A DNA stretch of 24,600 bases from an uncultured Lachnospiraceae bacterium (lineage in GTDB: Bacteria > Bacillota > Clostridia > Lachnospirales > Lachnospiraceae), in assembly GCA_910579685.1 (NCBI GenBank), contig CAJTVN010000012.1:1-24600 (forward strand), written 5' to 3'. Numbering within the stretch: the stretch's first letter is position 1; each line of letters opens with the position of its first letter. The translations under genes were made by a program, and so were the position numbers. Positions 6,713-14,896 of the stretch are shown here, piece after piece. A model generated the notes under the pieces. That model had not been told where the DNA came from, ran no database searches, and saw only the letters and a list, made by a program, of their open reading frames with translations.

Positions 6713-7687
6713 ATGGCTATTACACCAAAGACGCAAAAGGCCGCAAAGGAATCCAGGGCTCCAAAGGAAGCAAGAAGACTGCTGACAAAGAAGCCTTCGC
6801 CGGAGGCACTGAATCTGAGTATGATGAGCCTGATCCGCAAAGTTCACGGCATGATCGACCATCCGGACATTGAGAAGCACAGGCATTCCCAGGATCAGGT
6901 GGGAGCCTTGCTCGGAAATGCGAAGGATGTGCTGATCCGGCCGCTGGAGCTGGAAGGGATGGAGGCGGAGTGGGTCTGCGTGAACCGGGTTCACATGAAA
7001 AAATACGTGATTTTATACTGCCATGGCGGAGGCTACTCCACGGGAAGCAGTGTCTATGCCAGGACACTCACCACCAAGCTGGCGGCCTCCACGTCCATGG
7101 ACGTGCTCTGCTTTGACTACCGGCTTGCGCCGGAAAATCCCTATCCGGCGGCTCTTGAGGATGCCGTGAAGGTGTGGGATTATCTGATGTTGTTCGGTTA
7201 TGGAGCGAGGGATATCATTCTTGCGGGGGACTCTGCGGGAGGAAATCTTGCCCTTGCCCTTACCCTGAAGCTGAAGGAGGAAAAAAGGCTTCTTCCAAGA
7301 GGCCTGGTGCTCTTGTCGCCGTGGACGGATCTCACCTCATCCGGAAAGAGCCATGAGAGCCGAAAAGAGGCGGATCCGGTTCTGGACGAGGAGTATTTAA
7401 ACCGGATGATTCACAATTACGCTCCAAAGGAAGAGCTGACAGAACCTCTCATTTCTCCGCTTTTCGGGGATTTTTCCGGTTTCCCGCCCACCTATATCCA
7501 GGTAGGGGACAATGAGATCCTTTTGAATGACTCCGTCTCCCTCCACAAGAAAATGATAAAGGAAAACGTGTCCGTGAAGATGGATGTCTACAAGGGAATG
7601 TGGCATGTCTTCCAGATGTCTCCGCTTAAGACTTCCTACGAGGCCATGGAAAAGTGTGCGGAGTTTATCTATGATATCTGCAGATAG
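6713..7687 (+). CDS. Alpha/beta hydrolase, HSL-family esterase
   Basis: A 324-residue serine esterase/lipase of the hormone-sensitive lipase family. The oxyanion-hole motif HGGGYSTGS is at residues 104-112, the nucleophile elbow GDSAGG at 172-177 gives S174, the acid lies in QVGDNEILLND (E268 by position in the family motif, or D266), and H298 in GMWHVF completes the triad. No signal peptide is visible; the first 30 residues are basic and polar (TPKTQKAAKESRAPKEARR), so the enzyme is probably cytosolic. GGGGAGGAATT directly before ATG 6713 is a strong ribosome binding site. It is transcribed away from the condensation-fold acyltransferase, suggesting a matched pair that makes and breaks an ester; the substrate cannot be told from sequence. 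Confidence 0.9.
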   Translation: MAITPKTQKAAKESRAPKEARRLLTKKPSPEALNLSMMSLIRKVHGMIDHPDIEKHRHSQDQVGALLGNAKDVLIRPLELEGMEAEWVCVNRVHMKKYVILYCHGGGYSTGSSVYARTLTTKLAASTSMDVLCFDYRLAPENPYPAALEDAVKVWDYLMLFGYGARDIILAGDSAGGNLALALTLKLKEEKRLLPRGLVLLSPWTDLTSSGKSHESRKEADPVLDEEYLNRMIHNYAPKEELTEPLISPLFGDFSGFPPTYIQVGDNEILLNDSVSLHKKMIKENVSVKMDVYKGMWHVFQMSPLKTSYEAMEKCAEFIYDICR

Positions 7688-7691
7688 CTAT

Positions 7692-7874
7692 TGTGCGGTT
7701 GGACGCGCCAGGGAGCATCCAACCTGACTCCCACATTCGCAAAACCCGCGCTTATGCGCTTCTGTGTCTGCTTGCGCATCCACATTTTGCTCATTTGGGA
7801 GTGGGTTGCAATCCAATACCTGTCTGCATTGCCATAAATGGCATGCATACAGATCATTGGATTGCAACCGCACA
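7692..7874. repeat. Structured intergenic element with nested inverted repeats
   Basis: The gap before dgt holds an unusual amount of self-complementarity. TGTGCGGTTG (7692-7701) is the exact reverse complement of 7865-7874. Inside it, GGTTGCAATCCAAT (7804-7817) is complementary to 7856-7869, and between those arms TGCATTGCCAT and ATGGCATGCA form a further stem around AA with one bulged base. A separate hairpin GTTGGACGC / GCATCCAAC lies at about 7699-7722, and GCGCTTATGCGC follows near 7749. Terminal plus nested inverted repeats over some 180 bases resemble a miniature mobile element or a structured RNA. Short open frames on both strands cross it; I do not consider them genes. Confidence 0.55.
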
Positions 7875-7961
7875 GGTAGAAAATTTTCCAGACAGAAAAA
7901 GGAAATGAGCTGTCTGTGCAGAATATTGTAAATAGAGGATGTTGGTTTCAGGAGTATATTT

Positions 7962-8966
7962 ATGAACATTCGAGAAAATCTGGAGCGGCTAGAAACAGAA
8001 TATCTGAGCCCCTATGCGGCTCACAGCAGGGATTCCAGGGGAAGGCTGCGCCCGGAAGAGCAGTGTGATATCCGGCCGGTCTACCAGAGGGACAGGGACA
8101 GGATTCTGCATTCCAAGTCTTTCCGAAGGCTCAAGGACAAAACCCAGGTGTTTTTAACTCCGGAGGGAGATCATTACCGGACCAGGCTTACCCACACGCT
8201 GGAGGTTTCCCAGAACGCAAGAACCATTGCAAAGGCCCTTCGGATGAACGAGGATCTTGTGGAAGCAATCGCCCTTGGCCATGATCTCGGCCATACGCCT
8301 TTTGGCCATGCGGGAGAACGCGCACTGAACGCCGTGTGCCCCTATGGGTTCAGGCACAGCGAACAGAGCGTGCGGACCGTGGATCTGCTGGAGAAGGGAG
8401 GAGCAGGGCTGAATCTGACTTATGAAGTCCGGGACGGGATTCTGAATCATCAGACAAGGGGGATGCCCTCCACGCTTGAGGGAAAGATTGTCCGTTTTTC
8501 GGATAAGATCGCCTATATCCATCACGATATGGACGACGCAATCCGGGCAGGAATCCTCACGGAGAAGGATATCCCAAAGGAGATCAGCGACGTGATCGGG
8601 GCGACCACGGGGGAGCGGCTGGATCACTTTATTCATGATATTGTGAGTACCAGCAGCGGCAGGGACGATATTCGGATGTCAGAGCCCGTGGCGCAGGCCA
8701 TGAAGAAGTTGCGTCAGTTTATGTTTGAAAATGTCTATCAGCACAAGGAAGCCAAAAGCCAGGAGGGAAAGGCGGAGATGCTGATGCAGACCCTTTACAG
8801 CTATTACCGCCATCATCTGGAGCTTTTGTCGGAGGATCTGAAAAAGCTGATTGACAGAGGAGAGGCTGAGGAAAAGATAGTTTGTGATTACATAGGCGCC
8901 ATGACAGACCGGTTTGCCATTGCAAAATACGAGGAGATCTACATTCCCAGGTCATGGCATTATTAG
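7962..8966 (+). CDS. dgt: dGTPase (deoxyguanosine triphosphate triphosphohydrolase)-like HD protein
   Basis: A 334-residue HD-domain phosphohydrolase of the dGTPase family, which splits dNTPs into nucleoside and triphosphate. The metal-binding HD residues are H78 (RLTHTLEV), H107-D108 (LGHDLGHTPFGHAGE) and D181 (RFSDKIAYIHHD). The early conserved block RDRILHSKSFRRLKDKTQVF is also intact. The length fits the shorter Gram-positive type. ATG 7962 has AGGAG seven bases upstream. It heads a tight plus-strand run with primase and the main sigma factor, the clostridial form of the macromolecular synthesis operon; control of dNTP pools alongside replication makes sense of this. The structured element at 7692-7874 lies in its leader region. 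Confidence 0.93.
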   Translation: MNIRENLERLETEYLSPYAAHSRDSRGRLRPEEQCDIRPVYQRDRDRILHSKSFRRLKDKTQVFLTPEGDHYRTRLTHTLEVSQNARTIAKALRMNEDLVEAIALGHDLGHTPFGHAGERALNAVCPYGFRHSEQSVRTVDLLEKGGAGLNLTYEVRDGILNHQTRGMPSTLEGKIVRFSDKIAYIHHDMDDAIRAGILTEKDIPKEISDVIGATTGERLDHFIHDIVSTSSGRDDIRMSEPVAQAMKKLRQFMFENVYQHKEAKSQEGKAEMLMQTLYSYYRHHLELLSEDLKKLIDRGEAEEKIVCDYIGAMTDRFAIAKYEEIYIPRSWHY

Positions 8967-8974
8967 GAGAGAAT

Positions 8975-10747
8975 ATGTATTATCCGGATGAGCTGGTTGA
9001 AGAAATACGCACGAAAAACGATATTGTGGATGTGATCTCCGGTTATGTCAGACTGCAGAGGAAAGGGAGCAGCCATTTTGGGCTGTGCCCTTTTCACAAT
9101 GAAAAATCGCCTTCCTTCTCGGTTTCCCAGGGAAAACAGATGTTTTACTGCTTCGGCTGCGGTGCGGGAGGAAATGTTTTTACCTTTATCATGCAGTATG
9201 AGAACTACTCCTTTCAGGAGGCGGTAAAGTTTCTTGCGGATCGGGCGGGCGTTCGTCTTCCCGAGGCCGATTACGGCGGGGAAGCCAAAAAAAGGGACAC
9301 TAAACGCGCAAGGCTTCTGGAAGTAAACAAGGAGGCTGCCAAATACTTTTATTACCAGCTGCGCACAAAAAGCGGGCAGGCCGGATATCAGTATTTGAGG
9401 GACAGGCAGCTGTCTGATGAGACCATCCGGAAATTCGGGCTTGGGTTTGCCAATATGACAAGCAACGACCTTGTAAAATATCTCAGGGGAAAAGGCTATG
9501 AGGACGGCCTGCTGCAGGAGGCCGGGCTGGCAGGCTTTGACGAAAAACACGGAATGCATGACAAGTTCTGGAACCGGGTCATGTTTCCCATACAGGACAG
9601 CAACCACCGGGTCATCGGCTTTGGCGGAAGGGTAATGGGAGACGGGAAGCCCAAATATTTAAACTCCCCAGAGACCATGATCTTTGACAAGAGCCGGAAT
9701 CTTTACGGCCTGAACCTTGCAAAGAGCGCAAGGCAGAACAACATCATACTCTGCGAGGGCTATATGGATGTGATCGCCATGCACCAGGCAGGCTTCACCC
9801 AGGCCGCTGCCTCCCTTGGAACGGCCTTTACGGAGGGACAGGCCTCTCTTATTGGCCGTTACGCCAGGGAGGTGATCCTTGCATATGACAGTGACGGTGC
9901 GGGGGTGCGGGCGGCGCTTCGGGCCATTGGGATTCTGCGCGGGGCGGGGCTTACCGGCAGGGTGCTGAGTATGGAGCCCTTCAAGGATCCGGATGAGTTT
10001 ATCAAAAACAGGGGGCGGGAGGCCTTTGCGGAGAGGATCGCCCAGGCGGAAAATTCCTTTTTCTTTGAGCTGCGCATGCTGCAGAGGGAATACGACCTGA
10101 AGGATCCGGAGTCCAAGACAAGGTTTTACCGCGAGATTGCGAAAAGGCTCTGCGGTTTTTCCGAGGAAGTGGAGCGGGAAAACTATATCCAGGCCGTGGC
10201 GGAACGGTATGGGATCGGTTTTCAGAATCTGAGAAAGCTGGTATTGTCCTACGCTTCCCAGACGGGGTTTGCAAGTCCTGTCCAGCGTCCGAAATCCGGC
10301 ATGGGCAGGAAGGATCAGCCTGCGGAAAACCGCAGGAAGTCCCAGCGTCTGCTGTTAACCTGGCTGGTGGAGGAACCTTCCCTTTACCCCAGGATAAAGA
10401 AATATATTTCTCCGGAGGATTTTACGGAGGAGCTGTACCGGAAGATAGCTGTGAAGCTCTTCGAGGGGCTGGATCAGGGGGAGATGAACCCGGCCGCCAT
10501 CATCAGCCTGTTTACGGACGAGGAGGAGCAGAGACAGGCTGCGGGGGTGTTCAATACCAGGCTGGAAGAACTTTCAGGAAAGCAGGAGCGGGAAAAGGCA
10601 TTTCACGACATCCTTCTTGCGGTAAAGAGAAACAGCTATGAGTATTTTTCCGGACAGCTTGGTGCGGATATGGCGGCTGTCAATCAGGTGATCGCAGGCA
10701 AAAAAGCGCTGGAAGAACTTAGCAAAACGCATATTTCGCTGGATTAG
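8975..10747 (+). CDS. dnaG: DNA primase DnaG
   Basis: A 590-residue primase that makes the RNA primers for replication. The N-terminal CHC2 zinc-binding domain has C38, H41, C59 and C62 (CPFHNEKSPSFSV ... FYCFGCGAGGNVF). The core contains the DnaG block PIQDSNHRVIGFGGR and the TOPRIM metal site with E261 (CEGYMDVIAMHQAGF) and the D305-x-D307 pair (AYDSDGAG). The C-terminal quarter should be the DnaB helicase-binding domain. The start at ATG 8975 is chosen because AGGAG lies five bases before it and it is 8 bases after the dgt stop; an in-frame ATG at 8954 would overlap dgt and add seven residues. It sits between dgt and rpoD. Confidence 0.97.
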   Translation: MYYPDELVEEIRTKNDIVDVISGYVRLQRKGSSHFGLCPFHNEKSPSFSVSQGKQMFYCFGCGAGGNVFTFIMQYENYSFQEAVKFLADRAGVRLPEADYGGEAKKRDTKRARLLEVNKEAAKYFYYQLRTKSGQAGYQYLRDRQLSDETIRKFGLGFANMTSNDLVKYLRGKGYEDGLLQEAGLAGFDEKHGMHDKFWNRVMFPIQDSNHRVIGFGGRVMGDGKPKYLNSPETMIFDKSRNLYGLNLAKSARQNNIILCEGYMDVIAMHQAGFTQAAASLGTAFTEGQASLIGRYAREVILAYDSDGAGVRAALRAIGILRGAGLTGRVLSMEPFKDPDEFIKNRGREAFAERIAQAENSFFFELRMLQREYDLKDPESKTRFYREIAKRLCGFSEEVERENYIQAVAERYGIGFQNLRKLVLSYASQTGFASPVQRPKSGMGRKDQPAENRRKSQRLLLTWLVEEPSLYPRIKKYISPEDFTEELYRKIAVKLFEGLDQGEMNPAAIISLFTDEEEQRQAAGVFNTRLEELSGKQEREKAFHDILLAVKRNSYEYFSGQLGADMAAVNQVIAGKKALEELSKTHISLD

Positions 10748-10789
10748 AGTAAATACTGTATAGAAAATTAGGAAGGATGGGAATTCACA

Positions 10790-11902
10790 ATGGATGAAAA
10801 CGCACAGGCAAAATTTGATGAGAAACTGAAAACTCTCTTAGCCGTTGCCAAGAAAAAGAAAAATGTTCTGGAATATCAGGAAATCAGTGAATATTTCGCT
10901 GATATGGCATTGGGCGAGGAACAGTTTGACAAAATTTTGGAGACCCTGGAACAAAACAATGTGGATGTGCTGCGAATCACGGAAGAGGATGATGTGGATG
11001 ACGAGGAGATCATACTCACCGAGGAGGATGAGGTTGATATGGAAAATATCGACCTGTCCGTACCGGACGGCGTCAGCATAGAGGATCCGGTGCGAATGTA
11101 TCTCAAGGAGATTGGGAAGGTTCCGCTGCTCTCCGCCGAGGAGGAGATCGAACTCGCCCAGAAGATGGAGCTGGGAGACCAGGACGCAAAGAAGCGTCTT
11201 GCCGAGGCGAATCTGCGTCTCGTGGTCAGCATTGCCAAGAGATATGTAGGAAGAGGCATGCTCTTTCTTGATCTGATTCAGGAAGGAAACCTGGGGCTGA
11301 TCAAGGCCGTGGAAAAATTCGATTACCGCAAGGGATATAAGTTTTCCACCTACGCAACCTGGTGGATTCGTCAGGCAATTACAAGGGCCATTGCCGACCA
11401 GGCAAGAACGATCCGGATACCGGTGCACATGGTGGAAACCATAAACAAACTGATCCGGGTGAGCAGACAGCTTTTGCAGGAGCTTGGGCGGGAACCCACT
11501 CCGGAGGAGATTGCGGAGGAGATGAGCCTTCCGGTGGAGCGCGTGAGGGAGATCCTCAAGATTTCCCAGGAGCCCGTTTCCCTGGAGACGCCCATCGGCG
11601 AGGAGGAGGATTCTCACCTTGGGGACTTTATTCAGGATGACAATGTGCCTGTGCCTGCGGATGCGGCGGCTTTTACCTTGTTAAAGGAGCAGCTGGTGGA
11701 GGTTCTCGGCACACTGACGGACAGGGAGCAGAAGGTACTGCGTCTGCGGTTCGGGCTTGATGACGGAAGAGCCAGGACTCTGGAGGAAGTGGGAAAGGAA
11801 TTTAACGTTACCAGAGAGCGGATCCGACAGATCGAGGCAAAGGCGCTTCGCAAGCTGCGCCACCCCAGCAGAAGCCGCAAGCTCAAGGATTATCTGGACT
11901 AG
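10790..11902 (+). CDS. rpoD: Primary RNA polymerase sigma factor (sigma-A / RpoD)
   Basis: A 370-residue housekeeping sigma factor that directs RNA polymerase to most promoters. It has an N-terminal region 1.1-like segment with a very acidic stretch (residues 65-90), region 1.2 from about residue 98 (DPVRMYLKEIGKVPLLS), region 2 with NLRLVVSIAKRYVGRGMLFLDLIQEGN and YATWWIRQAITRAI, region 3, and region 4 ending in ERIRQIEAKALRKLRHPSRSRKLKDYL. The length is that of SigA in low-GC Gram-positives. The AGGAAGG ribosome site precedes ATG 10790. It directly follows dnaG in the conserved dnaG-sigA order. Confidence 0.98.
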   Translation: MDENAQAKFDEKLKTLLAVAKKKKNVLEYQEISEYFADMALGEEQFDKILETLEQNNVDVLRITEEDDVDDEEIILTEEDEVDMENIDLSVPDGVSIEDPVRMYLKEIGKVPLLSAEEEIELAQKMELGDQDAKKRLAEANLRLVVSIAKRYVGRGMLFLDLIQEGNLGLIKAVEKFDYRKGYKFSTYATWWIRQAITRAIADQARTIRIPVHMVETINKLIRVSRQLLQELGREPTPEEIAEEMSLPVERVREILKISQEPVSLETPIGEEEDSHLGDFIQDDNVPVPADAAAFTLLKEQLVEVLGTLTDREQKVLRLRFGLDDGRARTLEEVGKEFNVTRERIRQIEAKALRKLRHPSRSRKLKDYLD

Positions 11903-11910
11903 GCATTTTT

Positions 11911-12678
11911 ATGGAAAGAGTCATTTCACTTTCAAAGCGGATGCAGGCTGCGGCAGATCTGGTATCCCAGGGGAAACGGGTGTGCGACGTGGGATGCGAC
12001 CACGGCTATGTCTCGATTTACCTGGTTCAGAGCGGGAAATCGCCCCGGGTGCTTGCCATGGATGTCCGAAGAGGACCGCTCCTCCGGGCGGAAGAGCATG
12101 TTCATAAATACCGGGCAGAGGATTACATAACCCTGCGCTTATCGGACGGGCTTAGCGCTTACCGGGCCGGGGAAGCGGATACGCTCCTGTGTGCGGGAAT
12201 GGGCGGACGCCTTATGATGGAGATTTTGGAAAAGGATCGGGAGAAAACGGCGGATTTTGAGGAGCTGGTGCTTCAGCCTCAGTCGGAGCTTCCTCTTTTC
12301 CGGAAATTCCTGCGGGAAAACGGATATCGGTTTATTGAAGAGAGAATGGTTTTTGAGGAGGGAAAGTTTTACCCCCTGATGAAGGTTGCGCGGTCTTCGG
12401 GTCTTTCGGCAAAGCGGACACAGGAGTCGGAAAAGCTCTGCAGATACGGAAAGCTTTTGGAAGAAGGGGAGGAGACCGTCCTGGGCGATCTGCTCGGGCC
12501 GCTTCTTCTTAAGGAGAGGGATCCTTATCTTCTGCGGTTTGTTCAAAAGGAGATCCGGACAAAGAAGGAAATCCTGGACCGGCTCGGGAGAGACGGTGCG
12601 CGGCACCAGGGACGGGTGAGGGAGCTTACGGGAGAGCTTTCGCTTCTTGAAAAGGCTGAGGCATTATGGGGGATGTGA
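11911..12678 (+). CDS. trmK: tRNA (adenine(22)-N(1))-methyltransferase TrmK
   Basis: A 255-residue SAM-dependent methyltransferase that methylates N1 of A22 in the D-loop of some tRNAs. The SAM-binding motif VCDVGCDHGYVSIYL covers residues 24-38 and the family motif AGMGG is at 95-99, followed by LQPQSELPLFRKFLRENGY. The C-terminal coiled-coil-like tail (about 195-250) is typical of TrmK. It begins eight bases after the rpoD stop, in the usual rpoD-trmK order, but the ribosome binding site is weak, so translation may depend on coupling to rpoD. In many Firmicutes the next gene is a Nif3/DUF34 protein; here it is replaced by a nucleoside kinase. Confidence 0.92.
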   Translation: MERVISLSKRMQAAADLVSQGKRVCDVGCDHGYVSIYLVQSGKSPRVLAMDVRRGPLLRAEEHVHKYRAEDYITLRLSDGLSAYRAGEADTLLCAGMGGRLMMEILEKDREKTADFEELVLQPQSELPLFRKFLRENGYRFIEERMVFEEGKFYPLMKVARSSGLSAKRTQESEKLCRYGKLLEEGEETVLGDLLGPLLLKERDPYLLRFVQKEIRTKKEILDRLGRDGARHQGRVRELTGELSLLEKAEALWGM

Positions 12679-12734
12679 AGGAAATGACGCCAGAGGTTTT
12701 ATTCGCTGGCGAGGAGAAAGGAGCAAGGGGATCT

Positions 12735-14390
12735 ATGGCAAAGATTATAATTGAGGGAGTGGAGAGGGAATACCCGGAGGGTATTTCCTATGAGGCCATT
12801 GCAAACGAATACCAGGCGCAGTATGGGAATATGATTGCGCTGGTTCTGGAAAATTACAAGATCAGGGAGCTGATCAAAACCGTGAACAAAGACTGCCGTC
12901 TGTCGTTTCTGACATTGAAGGACAATATCGGCCACAAAGCTTATGTGCGGACGGCGACCATGATGCTGATAAAAGCCGTGTATGATGTGCTCGGCAGTGA
13001 AAATGTGGAAAAGGCCAAGGTGGAGTTCGCCATCGGTCAGGGCTATTACTGCGAGGTTAAGATGCAGCAGAAGCTGACCGGCGATATGGTGGGCCGGATC
13101 GGTGAGAGAATGCGCACTCTGGCACAGATGAACCTTCCCATAACCAAGAAGTCCTATTCTCTTGATGATGCCAGGGCGATTTTCAAAAAATATAAGATGC
13201 TGGACAAGGAAAAGCTGTTCCGTTACCGAAGGAGCTCTTTTGTAAACGTATACTGTCTGGACGGATTCTACGACTATTATTACGGATATATGCTGCCAAG
13301 CACGGGGTATGTCAAATATTTTGACCTCACGCATTATGAGGACGGGATCCTGCTTCTTTTGCCCGGTATGGGAGAACCGGATAAGATTGATTACTTTGAA
13401 CCGAGGGAAAAGCTTTTTGGCGCACTTAAGACCTCTTCCCTGTGGGGGGAAATGGTGGGAATTGACACGGTGGGCGACCTGAACGAGGCCATCTGCGGCG
13501 GCGGCATGAACGATATGATACTGGTTCAGGAGGCTCTGCTGGAACGCAGGATCGGCGAGATTGCCAAAAATATCGTGGACCGGGGCAATGTGAAGTTTGT
13601 GCTGATCGCAGGGCCCTCCTCCTCCGGAAAGACCACCTTTTCCCATCGGCTTTCCATCCAGCTGCGCACCTATGGAAAGAAGCCGCATCCCATTGCGCTG
13701 GATGATTATTTTGTGGACAGGGAGAAGACGCCAAGGGATGAGAACGGCGATTACAATTTCGAATGCCTGGAAGCCATTGACCTGGAGCTGTTTAACAGCG
13801 ACATGACCCGGCTTTTGAACGGTGAGGCGGTGGAGCTGCCCTCCTTTAACTTTAAGAGCGGGAAGCGGGAGTACAGGGGAAACGTCAAGCGGCTTGGCGA
13901 TGAGGATATCCTGGTGATCGAGGGAATTCACGGGCTGAATCCCAAAACCACCCAGGCGCTGCCGGATGAGAGCAAGTTCAAGATTTACATCAGCGCCCTT
14001 ACCAGCCTGAATATCGATGAGCACAACCGGATTCCCACCACGGACGGAAGGCTGCTGCGCAGGATCGTCCGTGACGCAAGGACGAGGGGGGCAAGCGCAA
14101 AGAGGACGATCAACATGTGGCCTTCTGTGAGAAGAGGGGAGGAAATGTATATCTTTCCTTTTCAGGAGGGCGCGGATGAAATGTTTAATTCCGTCATGAT
14201 TTATGAGCTTTCCGTGCTCAAGCAGTATGCGGAGCCTCTTTTGTTTGAAATCGGACAGCAGGAGCCGGAGTACCATGAGGCAAAGCGGCTTCTGAAATTC
14301 CTGGAGTATTTTCTCGGAATTGACAGCGGGAACGTGCCCAGCAATTCGATCTGCCGGGAATTTATAGGGGGAAGCTGTTTTCCGGTTTAA
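12735..14390 (+). CDS. Uridine kinase-like nucleoside kinase with N-terminal TGS/ThrRS-like region
   Basis: A 551-residue protein. The N-terminal part resembles the TGS domain of threonyl-tRNA synthetase (MAKIIIEGVEREYPEGISYEAI), followed by a region like the ThrRS second additional domain. From about residue 285 comes a phosphoribulokinase/uridine-kinase P-loop domain: Walker A GPSSSGKTT at 293-301, then IALDDYFVDREKTPRDENGDYNFECLEAIDLELFN and LVIEGIHGLNP. This is the known clostridial nucleoside-kinase fusion, probably phosphorylating a nucleoside with NTP. ATG 12735 is preferred because AGGGG lies five bases upstream and the TGS domain starts there; an in-frame ATG at 12666 would overlap trmK by 13 bases. 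It ends the dgt operon. What the synthetase-like half does is unclear. Confidence 0.88.
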   Translation: MAKIIIEGVEREYPEGISYEAIANEYQAQYGNMIALVLENYKIRELIKTVNKDCRLSFLTLKDNIGHKAYVRTATMMLIKAVYDVLGSENVEKAKVEFAIGQGYYCEVKMQQKLTGDMVGRIGERMRTLAQMNLPITKKSYSLDDARAIFKKYKMLDKEKLFRYRRSSFVNVYCLDGFYDYYYGYMLPSTGYVKYFDLTHYEDGILLLLPGMGEPDKIDYFEPREKLFGALKTSSLWGEMVGIDTVGDLNEAICGGGMNDMILVQEALLERRIGEIAKNIVDRGNVKFVLIAGPSSSGKTTFSHRLSIQLRTYGKKPHPIALDDYFVDREKTPRDENGDYNFECLEAIDLELFNSDMTRLLNGEAVELPSFNFKSGKREYRGNVKRLGDEDILVIEGIHGLNPKTTQALPDESKFKIYISALTSLNIDEHNRIPTTDGRLLRRIVRDARTRGASAKRTINMWPSVRRGEEMYIFPFQEGADEMFNSVMIYELSVLKQYAEPLLFEIGQQEPEYHEAKRLLKFLEYFLGIDSGNVPSNSICREFIGGSCFPV

Positions 14391-14409
14391 ATCCGTTTGA
14401 TTTAATTGA

Positions 14410-14437
14410 TTGACTTTGCCGCAATATACTATATAAT
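14410..14437 (+). promoter_or_regulatory. Sigma-A promoter of the RNase P RNA gene
   Basis: TTGACT at 14410-14415 and a perfect TATAAT at 14432-14437 are separated by 16 bases. The predicted start near 14444 coincides with the beginning of the RNase P RNA, as expected for a stable RNA gene with almost no leader. Confidence 0.85.
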
Positions 14438-14445
14438 ATAGAAAG

Positions 14446-14858
14446 AATCAAGTAGGACAAATGATCGCGGCTGCCCGAACCGGCGGCATGGCTGGTGGCC
14501 GTGCCCGATTCGGGCAGGTGAGGAAAGTCCGGGCTTCACAGGGCAGGATGCCGGATAACGTCCGGTGGAGGTGACTCCAAGGCCAGTGCAACAGAAATAA
14601 ACCGCCCCAAGTTTGACGTTTTGCCAGAATTTGGCGAGGCTGAACTTTTGGGGTAAGGGTGGAAAGGGAGTGTAAGAGACTACCGCCTGCACGGTAACGG
14701 GCAGGGCACATGTAAACCCCATCCGAAGCAAGACCGAACAGAAAGCGTTAAGCCGGCCCGGCGAGCTTTCAGGTGGGTCGCTTGACGTTGCCGGCGACGG
14801 CGGCGCTAGACAGATGATCATTCGCGACATAACCCGGCTTATCGTCCTGCTTGGTTTC
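14446..14858 (+). ncRNA. rnpB: RNase P RNA (A-type)
   Basis: The RNA component of ribonuclease P, the ribozyme that trims tRNA 5' ends. The conserved blocks are in order: GAGGAAAGTCCGGGC near 14519, AGTGCAACAGAAA near 14585, GGTAAGGGTGGAAAGGG near 14652, AAACCCCATCCG-AAGCAAGACCG near 14714, and AGACAGATGATCA followed by ACATAACCCGGCTTA near the 3' end. P1 is closed by CAAGTAGGAC (14449-14458) pairing with GTCCTGCTTG (14844-14853), with one G-U. The GGTAAGGGTGGAAA and TAAGAG pattern fits the ancestral A type rather than the Bacillus B type. The exact ends are estimated from P1. Confidence 0.95.
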
Positions 14859-14896
14859 TTCATTAATTTGGTATGATCGATGAATCAGAGATTGAA

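Noticed and set aside
7693..7908. 71-codon open frame across the structured element
   Set aside because: It covers inverted repeats, has no ribosome site and is matched by an equal open frame on the other strand; better explained as repeat DNA.
12699..14276. 525-codon open frame on the minus strand
   Set aside because: It lies wholly antisense to the well-supported nucleoside kinase gene and its product shows no family pattern; it results from codon bias of the real gene.
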